A stretch of 64,000 nt of DNA from RPQJ01 sp963726665 (GTDB lineage: Bacteria; Pseudomonadota; Gammaproteobacteria; Steroidobacterales; Steroidobacteraceae): contig CAVSDW010000012.1 of assembly GCA_963726665.1 (NCBI GenBank), positions 496,001-560,000 of the forward strand, in the 5' to 3' direction. Made by a program: the position numbers and the translations under genes. Under the pieces are notes generated by a model that was not told the DNA's origin, ran no database searches, and saw only the letters and a list, made by a program, of their open reading frames with translations. Shown one piece after another: positions 47,676 through 55,957 of this stretch. The stretch's first letter is position 1, and each line of letters starts with the position of its first letter.

Positions 47676-48059
47676 GGCTTGGTGGCTCCAGGGGCAACGA
47701 CGGGTGCACTTTGCCCCGTCAGGTCGCGGTAGTATGTGATCTCCCGTCGAAATTCGTTACGATCGAGGGGAGAAAGCACCTCTTCGACGAGGCTGTTGAG
47801 AGGCCGATCCGGCCCGCCTGGCGGCTCTGCCGCCTTCCAGGGGACGATACTCATCACCTTCGGCAGCTCCCGGTTGCCCGTGATGGCGGTCGGATCGAGT
47901 TGCAATCGGTCCACGGCTCCCTTCGCCCTGGACGGGGCGGGCGTGGCAGCCGGCTGCTGGACCGACGGCTTCGCGGCGGCCGGGGCGGGGGTCCGCGGCG
48001 AATGCCGGGCCCTGTGCCAACAGGCCTGCGATGACCATCAACGCGGTTTTTACCGTCAT
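47672..48059 (-). CDS. Small secreted protein of the ExbBD module, one frameshift as read
   Basis: A signal peptide (MTVKTALMVIAGLLAQGPAFA) leads, after a break near 48000 in a run of five C, into an Ala/Pro-rich linker (APAAAKPSVQQPAATPAPSR). A conserved-looking segment follows: VDRLQLDPTAITGNRELPKV, MSIVPWKAAEPPG and EEVLSPLDRNEFRREITYYR. Removing one C restores about 128 residues. It overlaps the TPR gene and exbB by 4 bp each. I do not recognise a family, but its placement shows it belongs to the energised module. Confidence 0.7.
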
Positions 48060-51000
48060 GGCTGGGACTCCACTTTACGCGGCGCCTGGCCGAGGCGCGT
48101 CCTGAGTTCGGTCAACCAGCCCGCGACCTGCGCGTCCGCGCCGCTCGTCAGAGTCTGGTAGCGCTCGTAATGCGGCAAGGCGCCGGCCGGGTCCGCGAGG
48201 TACAGGTCGAGGAGGATAGCGAGATTTCGCTCCGCATCGGCGAAGGCCGGGTCGGTGAGGATTGCGCTTTCGTAGGCCCCGCGCGCCACGCCAAGGCGGC
48301 CGAGCTTGCGATTTGCAAATCCCAGCCGGTTCAACGCCGGGGCATTGGCCGGATAGGCCGCCAGTGCCGCCTCGAAGAGCTGCCGCGCGTCGTCGTAGCG
48401 CCCCGCGTCGAGCGAGACTCGCGCCACCGCGAATTGCCCGGCAACTGCGGGCGCCGTCGTGGCAGGCGCGTCCGGACCCCCGGTGATCTCAGGGCGTGCA
48501 TAGCGGCCCGGTTGCATCACTGCGAGGTCCGCATAGCTCTTCTCGATCCATGAGTCCCAGATCCCCTCAGACGCGCGCCGCGTATTTCGTGCGTGGATGC
48601 CGATCGCCTTCTCCTCGAACGGGAAGGCCTGCTCCTCCAGCAGGATGTTGTACTGCTCGAGTTCCTCAGCCGAAAGTTTGCGCGGCCGCTCGGAATCGAG
48701 CAATGACTTGCCGAGGTCACGGTAGAGATCGGCCATCGCGTAGGTGGCCGCTGTCGATACCTGTGCAACGCCGTACTCCTCGGCCTTGCCGTACGCCCCA
48801 AGCGCCGCTTCCATGGCGTTGCGCTTGGCTCGGAGCGACTTGTCGAGCGGGATCGCCAGGCGGATGGCGCGCGCCTCGCTGTCCAGCGGCCTGGCGAGTT
48901 CCAGGGCGGCGTTCGCCGCCAGGAATCGGCTTCGATCCGTGCGGGCCGCGCCTGCGGCCGCATCCGCGCTCACGATCTCCTGCAACCATTGCTGGCGAGC
49001 CGCCGGGTTGCCCGTCCTGGTCGCAAGGTCGGCGAGTTCGTGCCGGGCCTCGAGGGCCACATCGACGGGAGCCGGGAAGCGCTTGACGTACTCGGCATAC
49101 ACGCGCGCGGCGGACGTGGCGTCGCCACTGGCGTTATAGAGCTCGGCAGCCTGCCACAGCGCAGCGCGGCGAACCTCCGGCTCCTCGGCATCACGCGCGG
49201 CGACGCGTTCCAACTCGATGGCGGCTTTACGTTGCTGGCCGCTTTCTAGATACGCGACCGCCAGCTTGCGGGTCACCTCCGGCTGCAACTCGTCCTGCGG
49301 GTGATCGCGGCGGAAATTCTCCAGCACGGTCGCGGCCTGCTCCCACTGCTTCGCCGAGAGCAGCAAGGTCGCCGCATCGAACTCCGCCTTGGCGCTAGCC
49401 GGCGAGCCGGGCGCCACCGATGCAACGCGAAGGTACTCCCGCACAGCACCGGCGGTGTCGCCGGCAGCCTGCCTGGCCTCGGCTTGCCGGTAGACCGACG
49501 CGGCGCGGCGTTCGGTGATTTCGGCCATCTGCGGGTCGTTTGCGGGCAGGCGTGACACGACTTCCGCATAAGCCTGCTCGGCTTCTGCAAAACGACCGGC
49601 ATCGAAATACGTGTGCGCGAGTACCGTCCAGGCGACGCGCTGCTGCCCCACGTCCGCACGAGGACCGAGCGCGAGCACCTGGTGCGCGACTGCCTCGGCG
49701 CGGTCCCGGTCGCCGGCGTCGAACAGGGCCTTGGTAGTACGCGCCAGGACGGCTGGAGTCTCGGCGTCGTTCGGGAACGTACTGGCGAAGCGCAGCGACG
49801 AATCGATGGCGCGCAAACGCAGCGCAGGACGCTCCGCCTCGGGCAGGAGCGCCTCGGCCTTGTCGTAGGCGACGAGCGCCGCGTACCCGGCGCGAGCCGC
49901 TTCGGGAGCCTGGGCGTAGGAATAGGCAGCCAGCTCGTACTCGGCCGCCGCTTCGCCGAAACGCCCGCCGTCGAAGAGCACGTCGGCAAGCATCAGGCGC
50001 GTCGCCGGTGCCTGCGGTGCCGAATTGAAGGCGTCGAGGTACTCGCGATACCAACGCACCGCGGCGTCGCGATCGGCCGCCGAGCCGCTCTTCTGCGCCA
50101 GCGCGTGGTAGTGATGCGCGAGGTCGAGCAGATTCGCCTGCACGGCCGTGCTGACCTGCGGATCGAGGTCGGTTGGGTGCGCCCGCCAGTAGGCGCTCTG
50201 CGGGCCGTACTGCTCGACCAACTCCGCCTTCGATTCAAGCACCAGCGAGGTGAAACCACCCTTGGCATAGGCGTCGGTGGCACGGCCGAGCAACAGCGGG
50301 GCGTCCGGACTCATCGGCTGGCGCCGCGAGAAGGCGCGATAGGCCTCGGCCCCGTCCTGGTAGCGCTCCTTCTCGACGTACAGCTCGCCGAGCGCGCCGT
50401 ACAACTGCGATTCGTATGGCACGGTGCCATGCGCGGCCAGCGCAGCCTGCAGTGAAACCGGGCCGTCCGACGCGACGAACATCAGGCTCAACGCTCGCAA
50501 CGTGTCTTCGGTCAGCTCGCGCTCAGGACGCGAGAGCTGCGACAGCGGCCGAACCTCGCCGTCGACCACGAGCACTCGATCGAGCAGCGTCAGGAACGAC
50601 TCGCTGCTCTCCTCGTCCCGCGACAGCTTGAAGAGCGCCCAGCCGCGCTTGTAGAGCGCCTGTTCGTCGAATTCAGACTTCGGCTCCAGCGCGAGGACGG
50701 CGGCGTACGCCCGCTCCGCATCGGCGTACCGCTGCAAGCTGAAGGACGTTTCACCGCGACGGAACTGAGCCTCGTCATAGTGGGACGTCTTCGGGTAACG
50801 CGTGACGAGTTCATCGAGCGTGCTCAATGCCTGCGCCGAATCCCCCGCAGTTTCGCAGGCTCGAGCCAGCTGGTAGAGCACGGCATCCGTCGACGGATAC
50901 TCGGGATAATCCTTGAGCAAGCGCTGGTAAGCGGCGATCGCCTGCCTGGCCGCCGCCACGGCGTCCGCGCTCGACGCGCCTTCTTCACCGCGCAGCGACT

Positions 51001-51271
51001 CAGCCTCCGCCAGCCGCAGATCGCCGACACGACGCAGCGCCTGGGCCCGCAGCGCCGGATCGGAACCCTCGATCTTCAGGAAATCCTCGTAGCTGCGCAC
51101 CGCCTGGTCCGGATCGGCCGTCACCGGCTGCGCGCGATCGACAGGCACCGCGCGGGTTGCAAGGTCCTGCACGGTCGGCGGTGACGGTTCCGCCGGCTTG
51201 CGAGCAGCCTCGACCTGCTGCGACCAGGGCGACAGCAGCGCGATCACCAGCAACGCGATACGCCACTTCAC
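48056..51271 (-). CDS. Large TPR repeat protein of the ExbBD module
   Basis: 1071 residues with a signal peptide (MKWRIALLVIALLSPWSQQV). Tetratricopeptide-type repeats run almost throughout, for example QAIAAYQRLLKDYPEYPSTD, AQALSTLDELVTRYPKTSHY and ADAERAYAAVLALEPKSEF, and near the C-terminus ALAAYPANAPALNRLGFANR. It is probably periplasmic. In AgmX/ExbBD loci long TPR proteins are thought to act as scaffolds, akin to gliding-motility or TolAB-like assemblies; the partner is not known here. It overlaps neighbours by 4 bp on both sides. Confidence 0.82.
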   Translation of the reverse strand: MKWRIALLVIALLSPWSQQVEAARKPAEPSPPTVQDLATRAVPVDRAQPVTADPDQAVRSYEDFLKIEGSDPALRAQALRRVGDLRLAEAESLRGEEGASSADAVAAARQAIAAYQRLLKDYPEYPSTDAVLYQLARACETAGDSAQALSTLDELVTRYPKTSHYDEAQFRRGETSFSLQRYADAERAYAAVLALEPKSEFDEQALYKRGWALFKLSRDEESSESFLTLLDRVLVVDGEVRPLSQLSRPERELTEDTLRALSLMFVASDGPVSLQAALAAHGTVPYESQLYGALGELYVEKERYQDGAEAYRAFSRRQPMSPDAPLLLGRATDAYAKGGFTSLVLESKAELVEQYGPQSAYWRAHPTDLDPQVSTAVQANLLDLAHHYHALAQKSGSAADRDAAVRWYREYLDAFNSAPQAPATRLMLADVLFDGGRFGEAAAEYELAAYSYAQAPEAARAGYAALVAYDKAEALLPEAERPALRLRAIDSSLRFASTFPNDAETPAVLARTTKALFDAGDRDRAEAVAHQVLALGPRADVGQQRVAWTVLAHTYFDAGRFAEAEQAYAEVVSRLPANDPQMAEITERRAASVYRQAEARQAAGDTAGAVREYLRVASVAPGSPASAKAEFDAATLLLSAKQWEQAATVLENFRRDHPQDELQPEVTRKLAVAYLESGQQRKAAIELERVAARDAEEPEVRRAALWQAAELYNASGDATSAARVYAEYVKRFPAPVDVALEARHELADLATRTGNPAARQQWLQEIVSADAAAGAARTDRSRFLAANAALELARPLDSEARAIRLAIPLDKSLRAKRNAMEAALGAYGKAEEYGVAQVSTAATYAMADLYRDLGKSLLDSERPRKLSAEELEQYNILLEEQAFPFEEKAIGIHARNTRRASEGIWDSWIEKSYADLAVMQPGRYARPEITGGPDAPATTAPAVAGQFAVARVSLDAGRYDDARQLFEAALAAYPANAPALNRLGFANRKLGRLGVARGAYESAILTDPAFADAERNLAILLDLYLADPAGALPHYERYQTLTSGADAQVAGWLTELRTRLGQAPRKVESQP

Positions 51272-53004
51272 CGGGTGCCGCCGGCGGCCGCGCCGTCATT
51301 CAGGGAAGCCAGTGCGAATTGAGCCTGGCTCGCGTAATTCGCGAGCCGGCGTTTCTGCGCCTCGAGCACGTTGACGGCGATGTCCGCGAGAACGCGCTCC
51401 TGCGCGGCAGCCGTCGCGTCGATGCGCGGCGTGATTTCGTCGATGCGCGCCTCAAGGCCCGCGACGCGCTGACCGAAGCCCGCCGGGTCACCCGCAGCCG
51501 TTGCGCCGCCTTCCTGCAACAGGCCGAGCCGCAGCCTGGCTTCCGCCAGCGCATCCGCCGTCTCAAGCAGGCCCGTCCGCACCGAGCGCATCCGAACCCC
51601 GTCGAGCGCCGCGGCATCGCGGCTGGTCTCGATGGCCGAGGCTCGCGCGACGAGTTCGGCCTGTCGCTGTGCGAGCGCGGAAATGTCCGTCCTGGCCAGC
51701 AACGCCTGCTTGCGCGGTTCGCGATCGATCATTGCCTGCTCGCGCGCCGAGATCATGCCGTCGAAGGCCTCGAGCGAGTCGCGCCAGCGGTCGAGACCGC
51801 GTTGCATGATGCGCAGGTCGCGATAGTTCTTCAGGCCTTCCTGGAACTCGTGCGAAGCCAGCAGCTGGTAGAGATAGCGCGTATGCGGCGCATCCGGCAC
51901 CTTCTGCAGCTGCCAGAACCAACCCACGTCGTTCGTGCGCGGCACGGCCTCGAGAATCGAATCCAGGAAGCCGCCCTTGCGAATCGCGGCAATGGACTCG
52001 TCGATGCGCTTGCCCTCCGCGGCATACGCCTGCACCGCCAGCTGGTACTGCTGCGCGGCCTGGCCATTCGCAGCGAGTTGCGTGTACGCGTAGGGAACCG
52101 CGAGGAACGATTCCTGCACGGCCGAATCGATCACCTTGCTGTCTCGCAGCGCGAGCCACGGCGCCAGTGCGCGCTCGGGTCGTTTGGCGTCCAATTCCGC
52201 CCAACCGAGCCCGAGCAGCGCACGGTTGGTGAACGGGCCGTCGAGGCGCACACGGCTCAGCGCCGCCACCGCACCTTCGGCATCATGCTGCTGCAGCGAA
52301 GCGAAACCGAGGGCCAGGTTGGCTCGATCACGCAGCGCAAGCTGTTCTTCCGTCGCGGCCGGCATGCCGCCGACCTGGCCGAGGAAATCACGGCCAAGTT
52401 CGGTCTGCCCGGAACGGATGAGCGCGACCCCCAGATTGAAGCGCGCATAGTCCGACCAGCCTTCCTGGTCGGTCCAGCCTGTCAGCTGTACCACCGCTTC
52501 GCCATATCGGCCTTGTGCCATGAGCACATTGGATGCAAGCAGCCGACGTTCAGGTTCGAGATTGCCCGGCAACGGGCCCCGGATCCGCTCCAGGTTGCGC
52601 CATGCGTCGTCGACGAAGCCACGCTGGTACTCGCTGCGGGCCAGGTAGAAAAAGGCGCGGTCGCTCACGGACTGCGGCACCGGTCCCGCCAGCAGCCGAT
52701 TGAAGATCTTCTCGGCTTCGTCGTACAGGCCGAGCGACAGGTACAGGCCGCCCGACAGCAGCTCGGCCTCGGCCTCGTGATGCGGGATGCGGCCGAAATC
52801 GCGCGAAACTTCGAGTCGCACTAGCGCTTCGAAGTAATCATCCTGGAAAAAGTAGAACAGGACGTCGCCGTAGTCCAGGTCGCGCAGCTGCATCGGGGGA
52901 GGCAGGTCGCGGATCACGTCGTCCGCGCGCGCGGGACTCGCAATCACGGCCAGCGACGCAGCCGCGACGAACGAGAGCCAGTGGTGGAAACGGGCAACGG
53001 TCAT
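51268..53004 (-). CDS. TPR repeat protein of the ExbBD module
   Basis: 578 residues from the ATG at 53004 (signal peptide FHHWLSFVAAASLAVIASPA). TPR-like units include LYDEAEKIFNRLLAGPVPQS, RRLLASNVLMAQGRYGEAVV and ALGFASLQQHDAEGAVAALS. The C-terminal half is a long helical, coiled-coil-like region (ISAREQAMIDREPRKQALLA, then RLRLGLLQEGGATAAGDPAG). It ends 4 bp inside the next TPR gene. It is likely the periplasmic partner of the larger TPR protein. Confidence 0.8.
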   Translation of the reverse strand: MTVARFHHWLSFVAAASLAVIASPARADDVIRDLPPPMQLRDLDYGDVLFYFFQDDYFEALVRLEVSRDFGRIPHHEAEAELLSGGLYLSLGLYDEAEKIFNRLLAGPVPQSVSDRAFFYLARSEYQRGFVDDAWRNLERIRGPLPGNLEPERRLLASNVLMAQGRYGEAVVQLTGWTDQEGWSDYARFNLGVALIRSGQTELGRDFLGQVGGMPAATEEQLALRDRANLALGFASLQQHDAEGAVAALSRVRLDGPFTNRALLGLGWAELDAKRPERALAPWLALRDSKVIDSAVQESFLAVPYAYTQLAANGQAAQQYQLAVQAYAAEGKRIDESIAAIRKGGFLDSILEAVPRTNDVGWFWQLQKVPDAPHTRYLYQLLASHEFQEGLKNYRDLRIMQRGLDRWRDSLEAFDGMISAREQAMIDREPRKQALLARTDISALAQRQAELVARASAIETSRDAAALDGVRMRSVRTGLLETADALAEARLRLGLLQEGGATAAGDPAGFGQRVAGLEARIDEITPRIDATAAAQERVLADIAVNVLEAQKRRLANYASQAQFALASLNDGAAAGGTR

Positions 53005-53047
53005 TAGGAAATAGGTACCGATGGGTGGACGGACGAGGACGCGTGCC

Positions 53048-53617
53048 TCACTCCCATTGCCGCACAACGAACTCGGGCTCGAGCGCTGCCACGCGGTCGC
53101 TGATACGCAACTCGATGTACTTCGCGCCGACCGCCTTGTCGAACGTGAGAGAGGCGCCACGACGGTAGTCGCGGTCGTGCGGGCCCTTGCCGGTAAAAAA
53201 CGCGACGATCTCGTGCGGGCCGGCCTTCAGGTTGCCGAGATACAGCTTCTGAACACCGCCGCGATGCAGCGCCTGCACTTCGCGATCGGTGTAGAGGTAG
53301 TGCGCTACTTCCTTGTCGTCGACCTTCAGCGTCACCGAATCGAGAGCAAAGAACGTACCGACATCCACCGAGAGGAACACGGCGACCTGCGTGCTGGCCG
53401 GGTAGAGCAATTCCTCTTCCAGCTTGAACAGGTCCCGATTGAGGTCGACCAGTTGCTTCTTGAGGACCTGAACGTCGTGGTCCACAACGCGTGCCTGCTC
53501 GGCCGCCGAAGGTGCCTCCGCGTGCGCGTGCCCGGCGGTGAATGCCGCTCCTATGGCAGCGAACGCGGTCGCCGCCAGCAGCCACCGACGCCCAGTCACC
53601 TGCATATTCGAAGTCAT
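53048..53617 (-). CDS. Conserved-looking secreted protein, AgmX/ExbBD module
   Basis: 189 residues. A signal peptide (WLLAATAFAAIGAAFTAGHA) is followed by a short coiled coil (VDHDVQVLKKQLVDLNRDLF) and a beta-rich domain with FFALDSVTLKVDDKEVAHYL, LYLGNLKAGPHEIVAFFTGK and YIELRISDRVAALEPEFVVR. The domain looks like a ligand- or protein-binding Ig-like fold. I do not recognise a named family. The position directly before the TPR genes suggests a periplasmic accessory subunit. Confidence 0.7.
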   Translation of the reverse strand: MTSNMQVTGRRWLLAATAFAAIGAAFTAGHAHAEAPSAAEQARVVDHDVQVLKKQLVDLNRDLFKLEEELLYPASTQVAVFLSVDVGTFFALDSVTLKVDDKEVAHYLYTDREVQALHRGGVQKLYLGNLKAGPHEIVAFFTGKGPHDRDYRRGASLTFDKAVGAKYIELRISDRVAALEPEFVVRQWE

Positions 53618-53632
53618 TGGCTTTGCAGCTCC

Positions 53633-54232
53633 TTAGATCTGCCGTGACAGCTCAGGCATCGGGTTCGTGTTCCCCGCCCGGGCGCCGCGCAACCGGCCGT
53701 CGCGATCGACCAGCAACGTGAGCAGCGGGTCATCGACGCGGTAAAGACGACCCACCGACTGCTTGGCGTCGACGAGCATGGGAGACGACAGGTGCAGCGA
53801 CTCGGCGACCGCAGCCGCGCGACCGGCATCACCGTCGAGATTGACGGCCAGCAGGACAGGCGCATCGACGCCTGGCGGGGACGCAATAACATTTAATTGT
53901 AATAGCGACTCGCGGCAATGGCCACACCCGCTCGCCCAGAATGAGATCACCACGGTGCCGCCACGATACTCCGACAGCCTGAGATTATGACCGCTGATGT
54001 CGTTGAGGACAAAATCCGGGGCCAGGGCACCCGTGGCGGGGGCAGAGCGTGAAATCAAGGGATACAGCAGTGCCCCGGCCAGCGCGGCCGCGAACATCGT
54101 GAGGGTCTGCACTCGCGCCCTGCGCCGGGCACGCTTTGATCGATCGTTGCGTTGCACGTTGGCAACCCCGCTGTCATGGGAATCCCGAAGACCGGTGGCT
54201 TTGCGTCCCCTCCTTTCGGCGGATTTGCCCAT
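53633..54232 (-). CDS. TlpA-like thioredoxin-fold protein
   Basis: 199 residues. A basic N-terminus precedes one membrane helix (TMFAAALAGALLYPLISRS), then APDFVLNDISGHNLRLSEYR and the active site VISFWASGCGHC, with Gly-His between the cysteines instead of Gly-Pro. The usual cis-Pro segment after SPMLVDAKQS reads YRVDDPLLTLLVDRDGRL. It starts the minus-strand module and is divergent from the SH3/barrel pair. Its paralogue-like partner in region 1 lies downstream of the equivalent barrel genes. Confidence 0.82.
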   Translation of the reverse strand: MGKSAERRGRKATGLRDSHDSGVANVQRNDRSKRARRRARVQTLTMFAAALAGALLYPLISRSAPATGALAPDFVLNDISGHNLRLSEYRGGTVVISFWASGCGHCRESLLQLNVIASPPGVDAPVLLAVNLDGDAGRAAAVAESLHLSSPMLVDAKQSVGRLYRVDDPLLTLLVDRDGRLRGARAGNTNPMPELSRQI

Positions 54233-54426
54233 ATCCGAGATTCGGATCCTTGTCTTTATGACACCAGACTGTCAACGAACGCCTCATTCGACGGCGTCCA
54301 GCTGGCGGTGCGCCAGAAAAGCTCCCATGGCTGCGCCTTTTCCGCTGAAGGCCGCTCGAGCCCGGGAGAGGCCCGTGCGGGTGGAAACTGGGGGTCGGAT
54401 CCCGTGCCCGGGGCGAGCCCCACGAC

Positions 54427-54522
54427 GGGCGCCTGACCCCGGCGGAGTTGCAGCTGGTCTCATTATGGGTTGATTCTAGTGCACAATATTTCACTGATCC
54501 GTCCCTGGCGCCCGTAAATTGA
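54427..54522 (+). pseudogene. C-terminal remnant of a HzsA-related gene
   Basis: The frame encodes GRLTPAELQLVSLWVD then SSAQYFTDPSLAPVN and a stop, closely matching the last residues of the protein ending at 2144 (GRLTAAELRLVSEWVD, then EGAQYFNDPFAAPVN). The stop lies 4 bp before the SH3/barrel ATG, the same spacing as in copy 1. No matching upstream part is visible in the remaining 54233-54426 segment. This is the truncated left end of a duplicated block. Confidence 0.78.
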
Positions 54523-54526
54523 GCCC

Positions 54527-55261
54527 ATGCTTCGAACCCTGACCGCATGTTGCCTCCTGTTGGGAATGCTGGCCTTCGCGCCGGCAGACGCGCGGGCACC
54601 GATTGAAGTCGTGGTCAAAGACGCTTACATCGACCTCCACACCGGTCCTGGCCGTGACTTCCCGGTCACTTTCTCGGTGGAGCGCGGCGTGACGATCGAG
54701 TTGTTGCGGCAACGGACGGACTGGATCGAGGTGCGAACCGCCCGTGGCCAGCGCGGCTGGGTTCACCGCTCGCAGCTGGAGAACACACTGACTACGGCGG
54801 GGAGCGAAGTTCACATGGCCGGACCGGGGCAGGACGCTCGCACCGAACACCAGTGGGAAGCGGGTCTCGCGGTCGGCGAGTTCAGCGGCGCAAACGTGGT
54901 ATCGGTCAACGGCGCCTACGCGCTCACGCACACCCTGCTGGTACGCGCCGACGTTTCGCAGCTGTTAGGCGACAATTCGAACGGCTGGCTCGGCACGGCA
55001 GGTATCGCCGGGGTATTCATGCCGCGATGGCCCGTCTCGCCGGTCATCGGCATTGGCGCCGGTGTGTTGAGCGTCACACCGAAAGCACCCAATATGAAGG
55101 ACAGCACGGACGCCACGGCCTACGGCAGCCTCGGTTTTCGCAGCTACCTCACCGACCGCATCCTGATGCAGGCCGACTATCGCTATTTCGTCGTGTTCAC
55201 AAGCGGCGGCGACCACGAGGAGAAGGACGAATGGATCGCAGGCTTCAGCTATTTCTTCTGA
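54527..55261 (+). CDS. SH3-domain outer-membrane beta-barrel protein, copy 2
   Basis: 244 residues. A signal peptide (LTACCLLLGMLAFAPADARA) is followed by the SH3 domain (DAYIDLHTGPGRDFPV, LLRQRTDWIEVRTARGQRGW) and a beta-barrel ending AGFSYFF. It is a clear paralogue of the protein at 2149-2889, with the same domain order and the SH3 region strongly conserved, while barrel loops diverge. It overlaps the next gene by 31 bp, exactly as in copy 1. Confidence 0.8.
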   Translation: MLRTLTACCLLLGMLAFAPADARAPIEVVVKDAYIDLHTGPGRDFPVTFSVERGVTIELLRQRTDWIEVRTARGQRGWVHRSQLENTLTTAGSEVHMAGPGQDARTEHQWEAGLAVGEFSGANVVSVNGAYALTHTLLVRADVSQLLGDNSNGWLGTAGIAGVFMPRWPVSPVIGIGAGVLSVTPKAPNMKDSTDATAYGSLGFRSYLTDRILMQADYRYFVVFTSGGDHEEKDEWIAGFSYFF

Positions 55262-55903
55262 GCGTCGCCGTTGCCAGCGGCGCACTGGCCGCACCCGGCG
55301 CGCACGCCCAGAGTCAGGCCGAAGCCATTGGCGGATCCGCGCAGGCGCCGCAGGTCGTCGAGCCGGAAGTCGAGCGACGAGTTGTCAAACCGCGTCGCCG
55401 TCCCCACCGAGAATTTCGAGATCGGCACCTTTATCGGCGTGACCAGCATCGAGGATTTCGGCTCGAACATGGTCTATGGCTCCCGCATTGCCTACCACGT
55501 CACCGAAGACATTTTCGCCGAGGCCGTCGTCGGGGCAACCCAGGCCGGAAAGACCAGTTACGAGCTCCCGACCGGGGCGACGCAGCTGCTTACCGACGAC
55601 CAGCGCGATCTCACGTACTACGACATTTCCGTTGGCTGGAACGTGCTGCAAGGTGAGTTGTTCCTCAGCCCCAAACGCGCAATGCCGAGCGCCGTGTACG
55701 TGACGATGGGTGCCGGCAGCACCCGCTTTGCCGGTGACGATCGCTTTACGGCGACCTTCGGAACCGGTCTGCGCCTGGTGGTAAATGAATGGCTGGCGGT
55801 GCACGTCGACGCGCGGGACCGCATGTTCAAGACCGACCTGATCGGAAATAGCCAGGTGACTCAGAACCTGGAGTTCACGATCAGCTTGACGGCTTTCTTG
55901 TGA
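55231..55903 (+). CDS. Outer membrane beta-barrel domain protein, copy 2, one frameshift as read
   Basis: The start (MDRRLQLFLLSVAVASGALA) matches MDRRLHALLLNAAILAGACW of copy 1, as does the linker (SAQAPQVVEPEVERR). The frame breaks near 55395, and the barrel continues in the next frame: AVPTENFEIGTFIGVTSIED, AEAVVGATQAGKTSYELPTG, KRAMPSAVYVTMGAGSTRFA, ending ISLTAFL. Removing one base restores it. The barrel may be the outer-membrane partner of the AgmX/ExbBD module just upstream. Confidence 0.76.
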
Positions 55904-55957
55904 CCCTGCGCAGCACGGCGACCAATGCAATGCGTGCGCTCATGACCTGGCGCGGCC

